A stretch of 64,000 bases of DNA from Croceicoccus estronivorus. Lineage in GTDB: Bacteria; Pseudomonadota; Alphaproteobacteria; Sphingomonadales; Sphingomonadaceae. The position numbers and the translations under genes were made by a program. Below, piece by piece: positions 57,354-64,000 of this stretch (position 1 is the stretch's first letter; the number at the start of each line of letters is the position of its first letter). A model generated the notes under the pieces. The model worked only from the letters and a program-made list of their open reading frames with translations. It was not told the DNA's origin and searched no databases. The stretch is from assembly GCF_001625325.1 (NCBI RefSeq), contig NZ_JRQQ01000002.1, positions 372,001 through 436,000 on the forward strand, in the 5' to 3' direction.

Positions 57354-57401
57354 GACTCTTAATCAGCGGGTCCTAGGTTCGAGCCCTAGTGCGTCCACCA
57401 A
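57354..57401 (+). other. tRNA-Lys(CUU) 3' half, probable attachment site
   Basis: From GACTCTTAATCAGC through a complete T-arm (CTAGGTTCGAGCCCTAG) to TGCGTCCACCA, this is the 3' half of a tRNA gene with loop CTCTTAA, i.e. anticodon CUU (Lys). The matching acceptor 5' strand (GGACGCA) and D-arm are absent upstream, and the 5' side of the anticodon stem does not pair. This is the form of the distal att site of an element integrated at tRNA-Lys, with the element lying on the left. Confidence 0.75.
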
Positions 57402-57423
57402 ACTTTCCAATAACTTGGCACCA

Positions 57424-57483
57424 CCCCTCAAGGGGCACCGTCTTAGAAAGACGGGAATTAAGACGGTTTAGTGTCACCGTCTT
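57424..57483. repeat. Alternating inverted repeats upstream of restriction gene
   Basis: After a CCCCTCAAGGGG palindrome (57424-57435) stand ACCGTCTT (57437-57444), AAGACGG (57448-57454), AAGACGGT (57460-57467) and ACCGTCTT (57476-57483). Two direct and two inverted copies of an 8-mer lie 53 bp ahead of the nuclease gene and could be a regulatory site. No controller gene was seen. Confidence 0.55.
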
Positions 57484-57535
57484 GCAAACGGATTTCCAAG
57501 CTGCAAATGTGCGCCCTCGATCCTAGGGGAACACG

Positions 57536-58420
57536 ATGTTCGCAGTTGAGAATATTCGATTAAAAGAGCTGGCGATCATCGCAGAACAGAACCGGCGGGC
57601 CTACGACGATTTTTGCAAATTTTTGCAGGAATATGGCTACGCCTCGTTGCACGATTTCGTGACCAATGCTGATGATGCGCGAGCAGAAGCCGCTATACTA
57701 AAATACTTGAAGCGCCCCCTGCCAAACGGTGTCGAACTATATGACGGCATCGCCAGGCCTTATGCTGAGGCGAAAGGCAAGTGGTTGCTCCTCGGTTGGA
57801 TTCTGCGCGACGCACCGGAACAACGACTTCGCCCCATGATTGCCTCGATGGAACGTACAAACGGCATAGCAAAGCAGGCTGCTTTGCTAAATCGGGTCAG
57901 GGCCTATGTCAGCGAAATCTACCCGGAACCCGAGCGCTGGAACTGGATCGCAATCTCTGAGGTGATAGCTGACCGGCTTGAAGGTAGTCGGCGCGCAATC
58001 AAAGGGACGCTGTTCGAGGCAATCGTCCGACGGCTCCTGACCCAGCTTTTCAAAGACAACGGCGTCGACGTGAAGGTAAGTGACGTAGAAATTAGGCTAG
58101 AGGGCGAGACCTACGACGTAAGCGTCGTGGGCGCACACGGCCAAATCCTGATTCCAGTCAAGACACGTGAAACGATGGGCGGTGGGCATGCCCTTCTCTT
58201 CACCCGAGACATTCACAAGTCCATATCAGCCGCGCACGAAGCTGGCTTCGACTGCCTGCCGGTGATTATTGCCGAGAGTTGGGCGGGTGACCTAACCACC
58301 TTAGCCTGCGAAGATTACATCTACATCAACCTGAACCCGAATCAGGTGCTAGAGGTTGAACCGCTCCTCGAAGCAGAATTAATGAAGCGTGTTCCAGCGT
58401 TCGCTGCGCTATGTCAGTAG
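57536..58420 (+). CDS. Putative restriction endonuclease (PD-(D/E)XK)
   Basis: A 294-aa protein whose C-terminal half has a restriction-type core: GTLFEAIVRRLLTQLF near 158-172, ETYDVSVVG (Asp194) and ILIPVKTRE (Lys209), then GHALLFTRDIHKSI. It is convergent with and overlaps a DNA methyltransferase gene by 12 bp, the usual partner. This supports a type II restriction enzyme, probably for the sequence methylated by that enzyme. The N-terminal 150 residues are helical and not recognised. Confidence 0.75.
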   Translation: MFAVENIRLKELAIIAEQNRRAYDDFCKFLQEYGYASLHDFVTNADDARAEAAILKYLKRPLPNGVELYDGIARPYAEAKGKWLLLGWILRDAPEQRLRPMIASMERTNGIAKQAALLNRVRAYVSEIYPEPERWNWIAISEVIADRLEGSRRAIKGTLFEAIVRRLLTQLFKDNGVDVKVSDVEIRLEGETYDVSVVGAHGQILIPVKTRETMGGGHALLFTRDIHKSISAAHEAGFDCLPVIIAESWAGDLTTLACEDYIYINLNPNQVLEVEPLLEAELMKRVPAFAALCQ

Positions 58421-59332
58421 CCTGCTCTCGGCTAATTCACAGTATTCGCGATTTAATTCGATACCTACAAAGCGCCGCCCCTCGTTGAGAGCAACCAGCC
58501 CCGCCGTTCCGGAACCAAAAAACGGATCGAGGACAATGCCGCCGGTTGGGCAGCTCGCCTTGATGCACGGTTCGATCAACTTTTCAGGAAACACCGCGAA
58601 GTGCGCTCCCCGAAACTTGCCAAGTGGAACGCTCCAAACAGTGCGTCGATTGCGCCCCAATGGATGAAAGGCTTGATCCCACCTGCCATCATGGAGGTTG
58701 GAATTACCAATATTTTTGCCTTTCTCTGGCGTACCTCCTCGTTTGCCGAGGTGATTTCTGCCCCCCTTCATCTTGCTGTTCTCACTGAACGTAACGTGGG
58801 GCTCACGAATGGCGTCCGCGTCGTAGAAATATGAGTCAGATTTAGTCAGCAAAAACAGATATTCGTGATCTACAGTCGGCCTAGTCTTCACCGAATGCGG
58901 CATTGCATTTGGCTTGTGCCAAATCACATCTGTACGGAGCTTCCATCCGTCCGCCACCAAGGCCAATGCAACGCGCCAGGGCAAGCCTTGAAGCGAGCCT
59001 TTAATAAATTTGTCGCCAAGGTTGAGCCAAAGGCTGCCACTGGCCTTCAATGCTCGTCGCGCCTCCCGAAAGATAGAAACTAGGTGCTCTATGTAGTCAG
59101 CGCACTCGGCCTCCGCGCCGATCTGCCCCGCATGCCCATAGTCGCGCTGCCCAAAGTAGGGTGGGCTCGTCACTATGCAATCGACACTCTCGCATGGCAT
59201 GACCTTGAGTACGGCAAGCGCATCGCCATTAATTATGATGTTTGCCTTATTCCAATCAATTGCGCCAATATCGTCCGCATCGCGAATGATGCTTCCGCTT
59301 GTATTAAAAAGATTCTGTCGTTGTTGAAGCAT
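58409..59332 (-). CDS. DNA methyltransferase (N4-cytosine/N6-adenine), beta class
   Basis: A 307-aa amino-methyltransferase. The catalytic motif IV is TSPPYFGQRDYG (55-59 for TSPPY) and the SAM motif I DPFFGSGTAGLVAL comes near residue 269, so the order is that of the beta class. Target-recognition residues lie between about 140 and 250. TSPPY favours N4-cytosine methylation, though not strictly. It pairs with the convergent nuclease gene as a restriction-modification system. Confidence 0.9.
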   Translation of the reverse strand: MLQQRQNLFNTSGSIIRDADDIGAIDWNKANIIINGDALAVLKVMPCESVDCIVTSPPYFGQRDYGHAGQIGAEAECADYIEHLVSIFREARRALKASGSLWLNLGDKFIKGSLQGLPWRVALALVADGWKLRTDVIWHKPNAMPHSVKTRPTVDHEYLFLLTKSDSYFYDADAIREPHVTFSENSKMKGGRNHLGKRGGTPEKGKNIGNSNLHDGRWDQAFHPLGRNRRTVWSVPLGKFRGAHFAVFPEKLIEPCIKASCPTGGIVLDPFFGSGTAGLVALNEGRRFVGIELNREYCELAESRLLT

Positions 59333-59499
59333 AATCTATTCAGGTATTTCCATCTCAGCCCGACCGAGCTCTCTGGGCGTTATCGCTTGCTCCTATGTGT
59401 CGCGTCGAACGACGCAAAAGGCAACCATCGAAGCGGGCGAATCCGCAACAACCTACTGGGATTAACCAGGGCGCGTTTAAACCTGTAGACGTGCAGGCC

Positions 59500-59544
59500 G
59501 AAAGGTGCGTACCGTCCCCTTGCTTGGGGCGGTACGCACCTTTC
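59500..59544. repeat. Long perfect hairpin
   Basis: GAAAGGTGCGTACCG (59500-59514) and its exact inverse CGGTACGCACCTTTC (59530-59544) enclose CCCC and GGGG (59516-59519, 59526-59529), which extend the stem with one bulged base. It lies in the 395-bp gap 59333-59727, which otherwise shows no gene. There is no T-run, so a simple terminator is doubtful; a recombination, packaging or regulatory site is possible. Confidence 0.6.
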
Positions 59545-59727
59545 CGGTTCGCTCTGACCTAGGCCGGTGGGCAACACGTTAAACGCCTTAATTCGCGATG
59601 AGGGGCAGGGGATAGAAGCCCTGTGCAGTGTACCGCGCGAGCCGACGAACCAACCGCAACAACGCGCTGTTCGTCGGTGAGTACGTTTCTGTGCCGGTTG
59701 ATCAGCGCCCTCAGATGACGGTGCGAG

Positions 59728-60021
59728 ATGGACATTTATATTGAAGAGAAGCGTCAGCGTGTCCGCGATGCAATCGACGGGCTCCGCTATCATATCACCG
59801 AAGAGCCGTGGGACACCTGCGACATCGCGGACGCAGTCGTATGGATTATCAAGGCCTGCGACCTGCACTGCGATGGGAACATGGCAGGCTTTCTTCTCGG
59901 CATCCCCGACGACTACTCGGCGGTAATCGAGGGGGTGCATTTCCCAGAGGTTGATTTGGAATTGCTCCGTCGGCACATGGCTGCTTTCCCATGGTGGAGG
60001 CCAGATACAGCGGCAAATTAG
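59728..60021 (+). CDS. Hypothetical small acidic protein
   Basis: A 97-aa acidic protein (MDIYIEEKRQRVRDAIDGLR onward, with HCDGNMAGFLLGIPDDYS). No family recognised. It precedes the nuclease-like gene by 32 bp on the same strand. The regular composition and the position suggest a real gene, perhaps an accessory of the next one. Confidence 0.5.
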   Translation: MDIYIEEKRQRVRDAIDGLRYHITEEPWDTCDIADAVVWIIKACDLHCDGNMAGFLLGIPDDYSAVIEGVHFPEVDLELLRRHMAAFPWWRPDTAAN

Positions 60022-60053
60022 GTGCTGACGTGAAACGGAAAGGTCGAGCGACA

Positions 60054-60536
60054 ATGGATTTGAAGCAGTTTTCTCCTCCTGAGTTGCTCGGCCTTCACGC
60101 GGCCATTGGGGAGGAGCTTCGAGAACGAGGCATTGTCCGTAGCTCTAACAACCCTGTGGGCGACTTCGCGGAATACCTGTTTTGCAAGGCCTTTGGTTGG
60201 ACCCAAGCGGGAAATTCCGCGAAGAGCGCTGATGCGCTTTGCTCTGCAGGAAAGCTGTATCAGGTGAAATCGAGAAGACCGACGCGCCACAATTCTTCGC
60301 GGCAATTGAGCGCCATTCGAGACTTGGACAAGGGCGGATTCGATTATCTTGCTGGTGTCATATTCTCAGAAGATTACTCAGTCGAGCGGGCTGCAATCAT
60401 TCCTTACGACTTGGTGCTGGCGAACGCATCGTATGTCGAACGGACCAATAGCTGGAAATTCTACCTTCGCGACTCGGTCTGGGATTGGCCGGACGTCGAA
60501 GACGTGACGATGGAAGTACGCGCGGCCTGCGACTAG
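60054..60536 (+). CDS. Nuclease-like protein (DUF6998-type, PD-(D/E)XK-like)
   Basis: A 160-aa protein beginning MDLKQFSPPELLGLHAAIGE, with VGDFAEYLFCKAFG, then GNSAKSADALCSAGKLYQVKSRR: a Glu...Asp...QVK pattern like small PD-(D/E)XK proteins of the DUF6998 kind often found near restriction systems and prophages. The start at 60054 is preferred to the in-frame one at 59991. Its end overlaps the convergent zinc-ribbon gene by 4 bp. Nuclease activity is inference. Confidence 0.65.
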   Translation: MDLKQFSPPELLGLHAAIGEELRERGIVRSSNNPVGDFAEYLFCKAFGWTQAGNSAKSADALCSAGKLYQVKSRRPTRHNSSRQLSAIRDLDKGGFDYLAGVIFSEDYSVERAAIIPYDLVLANASYVERTNSWKFYLRDSVWDWPDVEDVTMEVRAACD

Positions 60537-60712
60537 CTCGGCTCAAACGGGCTGACGTCGCGGGTCCGGCAGTCGCCGCACAAGCGGTTGCCGGGGCCGT
60601 GGCTCATGAAGGGCTTGCGGCAGCGTAGACACGGGCGCTCTTGCTCGGCCGGTTTGACATACCTGACCCCGGAACCGGCTTCATCCGCCGCGACAATGCC
60701 ATGCGGCCTCAT
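60533..60712 (-). CDS. 59-aa zinc-ribbon protein
   Basis: A short minus-strand gene overlapping the previous one by 4 bp (ATGA at 60709-60712). The product, MRPHGIVAADEAGSG onward, contains two knuckles, ERPCLRCRKPF and NRLCGDCRTRD, that together would bind one zinc ion. Small zinc-ribbon proteins of this kind are common in phage genomes, near structural or terminase genes. It is the last gene seen in the minus-strand prophage run. Confidence 0.7.
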   Translation of the reverse strand: MRPHGIVAADEAGSGVRYVKPAEQERPCLRCRKPFMSHGPGNRLCGDCRTRDVSPFEPS

Positions 60713-61023
60713 TCCTTCTCTCCCTCGTCGTCAAGATCGGGCGCGTCGGGCTGCCAGACTAGATCGCCGCCGTACCGCGCCACCGCTTCGTCGCGCGCGT
60801 CGAGGTATTGCAGGTTCATGCGCGGATCGCCGTTGAACACGTCGAGGTCCGATTGCCGGGGTTCATGCCCGCGAGAGAGGTCGCCCAAGGCGCGGTCCAG
60901 CGCCTTGGTGCGGGCCTCCTTGACCAACCGCATACCGAGCTCGTCGGCCGTTTCCTCCTTTGCCCCGGTACTATGCTTTCCCACCCAGGCATCGGCCAGC
61001 AGTCGCGAAATGGGATCGCTCAC
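60709..61023 (-). CDS. Hypothetical prophage protein
   Basis: A 104-aa acidic helical protein (MSDPISRLLADAWVGKHS to LDDEGEKE). It overlaps both neighbours by 4 bp, so the genes are translated together. No family recognised. Its place directly after the terminase and a 275-aa gene suggests a phage head or packaging function, without further support. Confidence 0.6.
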   Translation of the reverse strand: MSDPISRLLADAWVGKHSTGAKEETADELGMRLVKEARTKALDRALGDLSRGHEPRQSDLDVFNGDPRMNLQYLDARDEAVARYGGDLVWQPDAPDLDDEGEKE

Positions 61024-61847
61024 CGGCCTACCTCTCCGAGCACCCGCAGGCTCTTGGCCGCCTTCGCCGCCGGGACGTTCCGCAGCGCGGAAATGTCGCC
61101 CATCCGCTTCACCAGGGCGCTGGTGGAGGTGCAGACATGGTCGATTGCCGCCTCGGTCGCGGCAAGCTGTGCGCTGTCCACCGGGGCGAACTTGGCAGCG
61201 GCACGGGCCCGGAGCATTTCGTGCGTTGCCGGTTCGAGCCCAGAGAGGAACGGCTGAGCATGGATGACGGCCGCGACGGTGGGCAAGTCGCCCTGGTCGA
61301 TAGCCTGCGCCACGAAGCTGGTCCGCTCGTCGGGCTTCTTCACCGCCTTGATATGGGCGCGGACCTCCGCAGCCAGGGCGAGCCCTTCGGGCGTCTTGCG
61401 CGTCGGATGGTCCAGCGCTGTTGCAACGCGGGTGGCGAGCGTATCGCGGTAGCCGTTCAACTCCGTCACCCGCCGGTCGATGGTCGGGGCGACCCTGTCG
61501 AAGGCCTTTTCAGCGGAGGTGATAAACTCTTCCGCGTCCACCACGCGGGTCGGCTTGCCCTTGACCATGCGGATATCGCCAGAGAGCTCAGAACGGCCGC
61601 CACGTTCGGCGGGATGCTGGCGACGGCGCGCGGGATCGGCAATGGCCTGCAAGTCGCGTTCCGCGTCGTTCATCCGGCCGAACAGGTCGTATCCGCTCCG
61701 CAACGCTTCGCGCGCGGCGGCCAGCACATTGGTGCCCAGGGTGCCTTCGGTGGCGAGCGGTTCACCGATGCCCAAGAGGCTGTCGGGGTGGAGGCTGATC
61801 GGCACATCGGCGCGGACGGGGGTACTTTCGTCGAGAATGCGGGGCAT
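61020..61847 (-). CDS. Hypothetical prophage protein, helical
   Basis: A 275-aa Ala-, Glu- and Arg-rich protein predicted largely helical by composition, with a start just after the large terminase gene (14-bp gap). It resembles scaffold or portal-adjacent phage proteins in composition only; no motif is recognised. Overlaps the next gene by 4 bp. Confidence 0.6.
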   Translation of the reverse strand: MPRILDESTPVRADVPISLHPDSLLGIGEPLATEGTLGTNVLAAAREALRSGYDLFGRMNDAERDLQAIADPARRRQHPAERGGRSELSGDIRMVKGKPTRVVDAEEFITSAEKAFDRVAPTIDRRVTELNGYRDTLATRVATALDHPTRKTPEGLALAAEVRAHIKAVKKPDERTSFVAQAIDQGDLPTVAAVIHAQPFLSGLEPATHEMLRARAAAKFAPVDSAQLAATEAAIDHVCTSTSALVKRMGDISALRNVPAAKAAKSLRVLGEVGR

Positions 61848-61861
61848 GGTCGGTTTCCTTC

Positions 61862-63247
61862 TCAGTAGTGGCCAGCAACGATCCGTCCGTGACTGGCCAG
61901 CATCACGGGGGAATTTACGAGGTAGCGAATGGCGTCCGCCGCATGGTCAGCGGCGGTCGTGTCCACGTCCTCCATCCGCACGTCATCGCGCGGGAGCAGC
62001 GGGAGGGTTTCGAGCGCGTATCGGCAGCGCTCGGAAATCCAGAGGCCGGGCGTGTCGGGGTCGCCATCGCGTGCGGCGGCCATCATGGCCTTCACCTTCA
62101 CCCAGCCGGAAATGCGGTCCTTGCGCGGCTTGGTCAGTTGCAGCCCGTACTTGCTAAGCTGTTCCAGCAGCGTGTCGTTCTGCAGGCCGCGCGCGTCGTC
62201 GCCTACGCCATAGCGGCGCACGTTCCAGCGCTCGCAGGCCGCCAGCACTTCCTCTGCCACCATCTGGGGCGGCCAGCCCTTGCCCGCGTTCGGGTCGTCG
62301 GCGCGAGCGCTATGAACCTCATCCACGATGATCCACGAATGCTTGGGGAACACCTGGCCACCGGGCCCAATCAGGCCGGGGATGCGCGGCTGGATAGCGA
62401 GCATGGCGGCGGTCGGTGCCGACCAACCCCAGTCCAGCGCGACGCAGCTATACCAGCCGTGCTCCGAAACCGGGCCTCGCGGGACGCGGAAGGTGCTGTC
62501 GGGGATGATGCAGTGCTCGCCAAACACGTCCGCGAAGAACGCGCCTGCAAGGTCGGCCCAGTTGTTGTTCAGCCAGGCTTCCGCCAGCGCACGGTCGCCG
62601 CCGGATGATGCGATGATCGACCGGGCATAGCGCTCGGTGTCGATGGTCGAATTGTCCAGATAGGTCGAGGGCGCGAACACCCAACGGGAGCCGTCATCGA
62701 GCTCGTAGGGCCGCCACGGAATGCGGCCGGTGACGTGCAGGCGCGCGATGGTGGCATGGAGCGGGCCGCCGGGGTTGCCGAGTACGATCATGCGGGTCGG
62801 AATGCCAGCCGGGCCGCGCAGGTTGGCGCGGAGCATGTTGATGTGGCGCAGAGTGGTGAAGTTGGTGATCTCATCGACCGCCAGCAGGTTTGCCTCCTGC
62901 CCCTGCCACTTGGCCACGTCCTTCTTGTGGCCCAGATTGCCCAGGGTGACGATGGCCCCGTTCGGGCAGCGAATGATGAAGTCGGCGCGGTTGCTGCTGA
63001 TGCCGCCGGGGAACGCATCGCGGAACAGGGCTTCGAGTTCGTCCCAGAGGTTCGCCAGCGACTTGTAGGTGGCGCGCAGGATCAGGACGCGGGCCTTATC
63101 CTCGTACTGGACACAGTGCCGCAGGGCCAGCAGCGCCAGGGCGGTCGTCTTGCCGGAGCCACGGCCGCCGAGCATGGCGATGTTGAGGTCTTCGGGGATG
63201 GCCAGCACCCGCTCCTGCCAGGGCGTCGGCGTGGTGAGCTTACTCAT
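61862..63247 (-). CDS. Phage terminase large subunit
   Basis: A 461-aa DNA-packaging motor. The ATPase has Walker A AMLGGRGSGKTTALAL (about 27-35) and Walker B LLAVDEITNF (Asp125-Glu126). The C-terminal nuclease part includes VALDWGWSAPTAAML near residue 275, with the acidic metal ligand, and WIIVDEVHSA. The start overlaps the small-subunit stop by 8 bp. Marks the right part of the window as prophage. Confidence 0.88.
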   Translation of the reverse strand: MSKLTTPTPWQERVLAIPEDLNIAMLGGRGSGKTTALALLALRHCVQYEDKARVLILRATYKSLANLWDELEALFRDAFPGGISSNRADFIIRCPNGAIVTLGNLGHKKDVAKWQGQEANLLAVDEITNFTTLRHINMLRANLRGPAGIPTRMIVLGNPGGPLHATIARLHVTGRIPWRPYELDDGSRWVFAPSTYLDNSTIDTERYARSIIASSGGDRALAEAWLNNNWADLAGAFFADVFGEHCIIPDSTFRVPRGPVSEHGWYSCVALDWGWSAPTAAMLAIQPRIPGLIGPGGQVFPKHSWIIVDEVHSARADDPNAGKGWPPQMVAEEVLAACERWNVRRYGVGDDARGLQNDTLLEQLSKYGLQLTKPRKDRISGWVKVKAMMAAARDGDPDTPGLWISERCRYALETLPLLPRDDVRMEDVDTTAADHAADAIRYLVNSPVMLASHGRIVAGHY

Positions 63248-63731
63248 CGGCCGAGCTCCCTTGCTGGCGCTCGGCCTCGATCATTGCCGAGTAGGCCTTG
63301 GCCTCCATCGCGGCCGGAAGATTGATCTGCACAGCGACCTTGGGGACAGTGTCGGTCTGGCCGTTGTCGCGGTAGCCAAACATGGACTTCAGGGCGAACA
63401 TGGCCGCCACGATGTTGTCCTTGCGGGCCGCCTCCACGAGGCTGCTGGCGAGCTCGAATTCCAGGCCAGCGCGCCCCTCAGCAAAGGCCTCGTCCACCTC
63501 AGACTGGCGCTTCCGGCACTGGTTGAATGTCTCCCGGCTCACGCCCAGGGCGGCAGCGATGCTCGGCACCGGATGGCCCAGCCGTGCCATGTTGCGGACA
63601 ATGTCCAAGGCCGGGGGCAGGAAGGCGTGGTCGGCGGGCGCTCGGCCTCCCCATGCCCAAGAAGCGAGCGGGCAAAGGTCGGTAGGGTCGGTAACAGGTC
63701 GGTAATCGCCAACCCCTTGTAATTCCACCAC
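63240..63731 (-). CDS. Phage terminase small subunit-like protein
   Basis: An up to 163-aa protein with a helix-turn-helix (MARLGHPVPSIAAALGVSRE) and helices typical of small terminases (EVDEAFAEGRAGLEFELASS). Its position directly ahead of the large terminase agrees. The start is uncertain because the first 30 codons run through the GTCGGTA repeat array; an internal Met at 63590 would be the shortest choice. Confidence 0.72.
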   Translation of the reverse strand: MVELQGVGDYRPVTDPTDLCPLASWAWGGRAPADHAFLPPALDIVRNMARLGHPVPSIAAALGVSRETFNQCRKRQSEVDEAFAEGRAGLEFELASSLVEAARKDNIVAAMFALKSMFGYRDNGQTDTVPKVAVQINLPAAMEAKAYSAMIEAERQQGSSADE

Positions 63732-63935
63732 TCTACCGACTTTACCGACCTTACCGACTTAGAAGAGGTCAGTAGGTAACGGTATACACCGCCCTCCCCT
63801 GGGCCCTCTGCCTTGCGAACACATTTGGGCCGGTTAAGTCGGTAAGGTCGGCAATCCCTCACGATTACAGGCGCTTGGGCGTTACCGACTTGGCCCAAGG
63901 TCGGTTGCAGGTCGGTAATAGGTCGGTAGTCGGTA
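63676..63935. repeat. GTCGGTA / TACCGAC repeat array
   Basis: About fourteen copies of GTCGGTA, direct or inverted and some with one mismatch, occur in 260 bp, for example at 63678-63684, 63687-63693, 63698-63704, 63734-63740, 63743-63749, 63752-63758, 63838-63844, 63883-63889 and 63911-63917. Local spacing of 9 bp is frequent. They overlap the 5' region of the small terminase gene and the gap before it, where a 63539-63940 frame is of doubtful reality. Confidence 0.65.
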
Positions 63936-63939
63936 GCCA

Positions 63940-64000
63940 TCAGAACGTCCCCCGCGCCGGATCGCCACCGTCCTGCATTGCAACCCAGCAATCGGTGTCG
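63940..64000 (-). CDS. Possible C-terminal end of a prophage gene (cut by edge)
   Basis: The minus strand at the edge reads in one frame DTDCWVAMQDGGDPARGTF and stops with TGA at 63940-63942. The size is too small to judge; it may be the end of the gene before the terminase pair. No function can be given. Confidence 0.3.
   Translation of the reverse strand, partial: DTDCWVAMQDGGDPARGTF

Noticed and set aside
57301-57401. tRNA-Lys interrupted by a group I intron
   Set aside because: No 5' half (acceptor GGACGCA, D-arm) was found in the upstream few hundred bases, so the split looks like an att site, not an intron.
59380-60054. 224-aa minus-strand frame across the hairpin
   Set aside because: It is antisense to two small genes, has no domain, and its composition fits a shadow frame.
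63676-63935. CRISPR array
   Set aside because: The repeat unit is only 7-9 bp, occurs in both orientations and has no uniform spacer length.
63539-63940. 134-aa frame from the ATG at 63940
   Set aside because: It runs through the repeat array and then overlaps the better-supported small terminase frame, with a low-complexity product.

Overview
The window looks like the chromosome of an alphaproteobacterium, most likely a sphingomonad (Sphingomonadaceae/Erythrobacteraceae). The support is a C4-type 5-aminolevulinate synthase, a PccR-type propionate regulator, the carboxy(nor)spermidine polyamine route, the lepB-rnc-era order, and moderately high GC with NTG starts and 4-base ATGA/GTGA overlaps. 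The assignment rests on recalled family resemblance only.

Positions 1-36.1 kb are core chromosome. At 0.2-7.2 kb is a minus-strand propionyl-CoA module (pccB, OsmC-like, mce, enoyl-CoA hydratase, methylmalonyl-CoA mutase, then a cut-off bioB), with a divergent ScfR/PccR-type regulator and a TTTGCAAA-type operator between them. At 7.2-12.4 kb are a CtaG-like protein, glutathione reductase, an MbfA-like ferritin/VIT1 transporter and pgi. At 12.6-21.7 kb come lepB-rnc-era, topA, dprA-plsY, murI and hemA. At 21.8-23.8 kb a GGDEF protein with a broken active site but intact I-site lies next to a PilZ-HTH fusion. At 23.8-27.9 kb are the polyamine genes (odc with a probable speF leader, nspC, carboxynorspermidine synthase). 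The rest of the core holds a dehydratase, MAPEG, trxB, a hydrolase, the otsB-GH15-otsA operon and an isochorismatase-type hydrolase.

Positions 36.2-45.8 kb are a transition zone. It carries remnants of a conjugative element (trbL with two frameshifts) and of an IS5-type transposase, two related lipoproteins, a truncated AraC regulator, and a compact operon under a divergent MocR regulator: glutamine amidotransferase, divergent SHMT, PLP-binding YggS-type protein and GuaD-like deaminase. A ParD-like/zeta-type toxin-antitoxin pair follows.

Positions 46.1-56.7 kb form a probable defence island: a hypothetical protein, a HEPN-type protein, a PIN-like protein, then a four-gene operon (1434-aa P-loop NTPase with a C-terminal PD-(D/E)XK-like nuclease, small HEPN protein, DUF4238 protein, unknown 355-aa protein). 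This operon is my best candidate for an undescribed system. It ends shortly before a 3' half of a tRNA-Lys(CUU) gene at 57.35-57.40 kb, which has the form of the distal attachment site of an integrated element.

Positions 57.4-64 kb hold a convergent restriction-modification pair, an unusual long hairpin, and prophage genes on the minus strand (terminase small and large subunits and downstream small genes, including a 59-aa zinc ribbon). A dense array of GTCGGTA/TACCGAC repeats overlaps the small terminase start region. No integrase, complete tRNA, rRNA or CRISPR array was seen.
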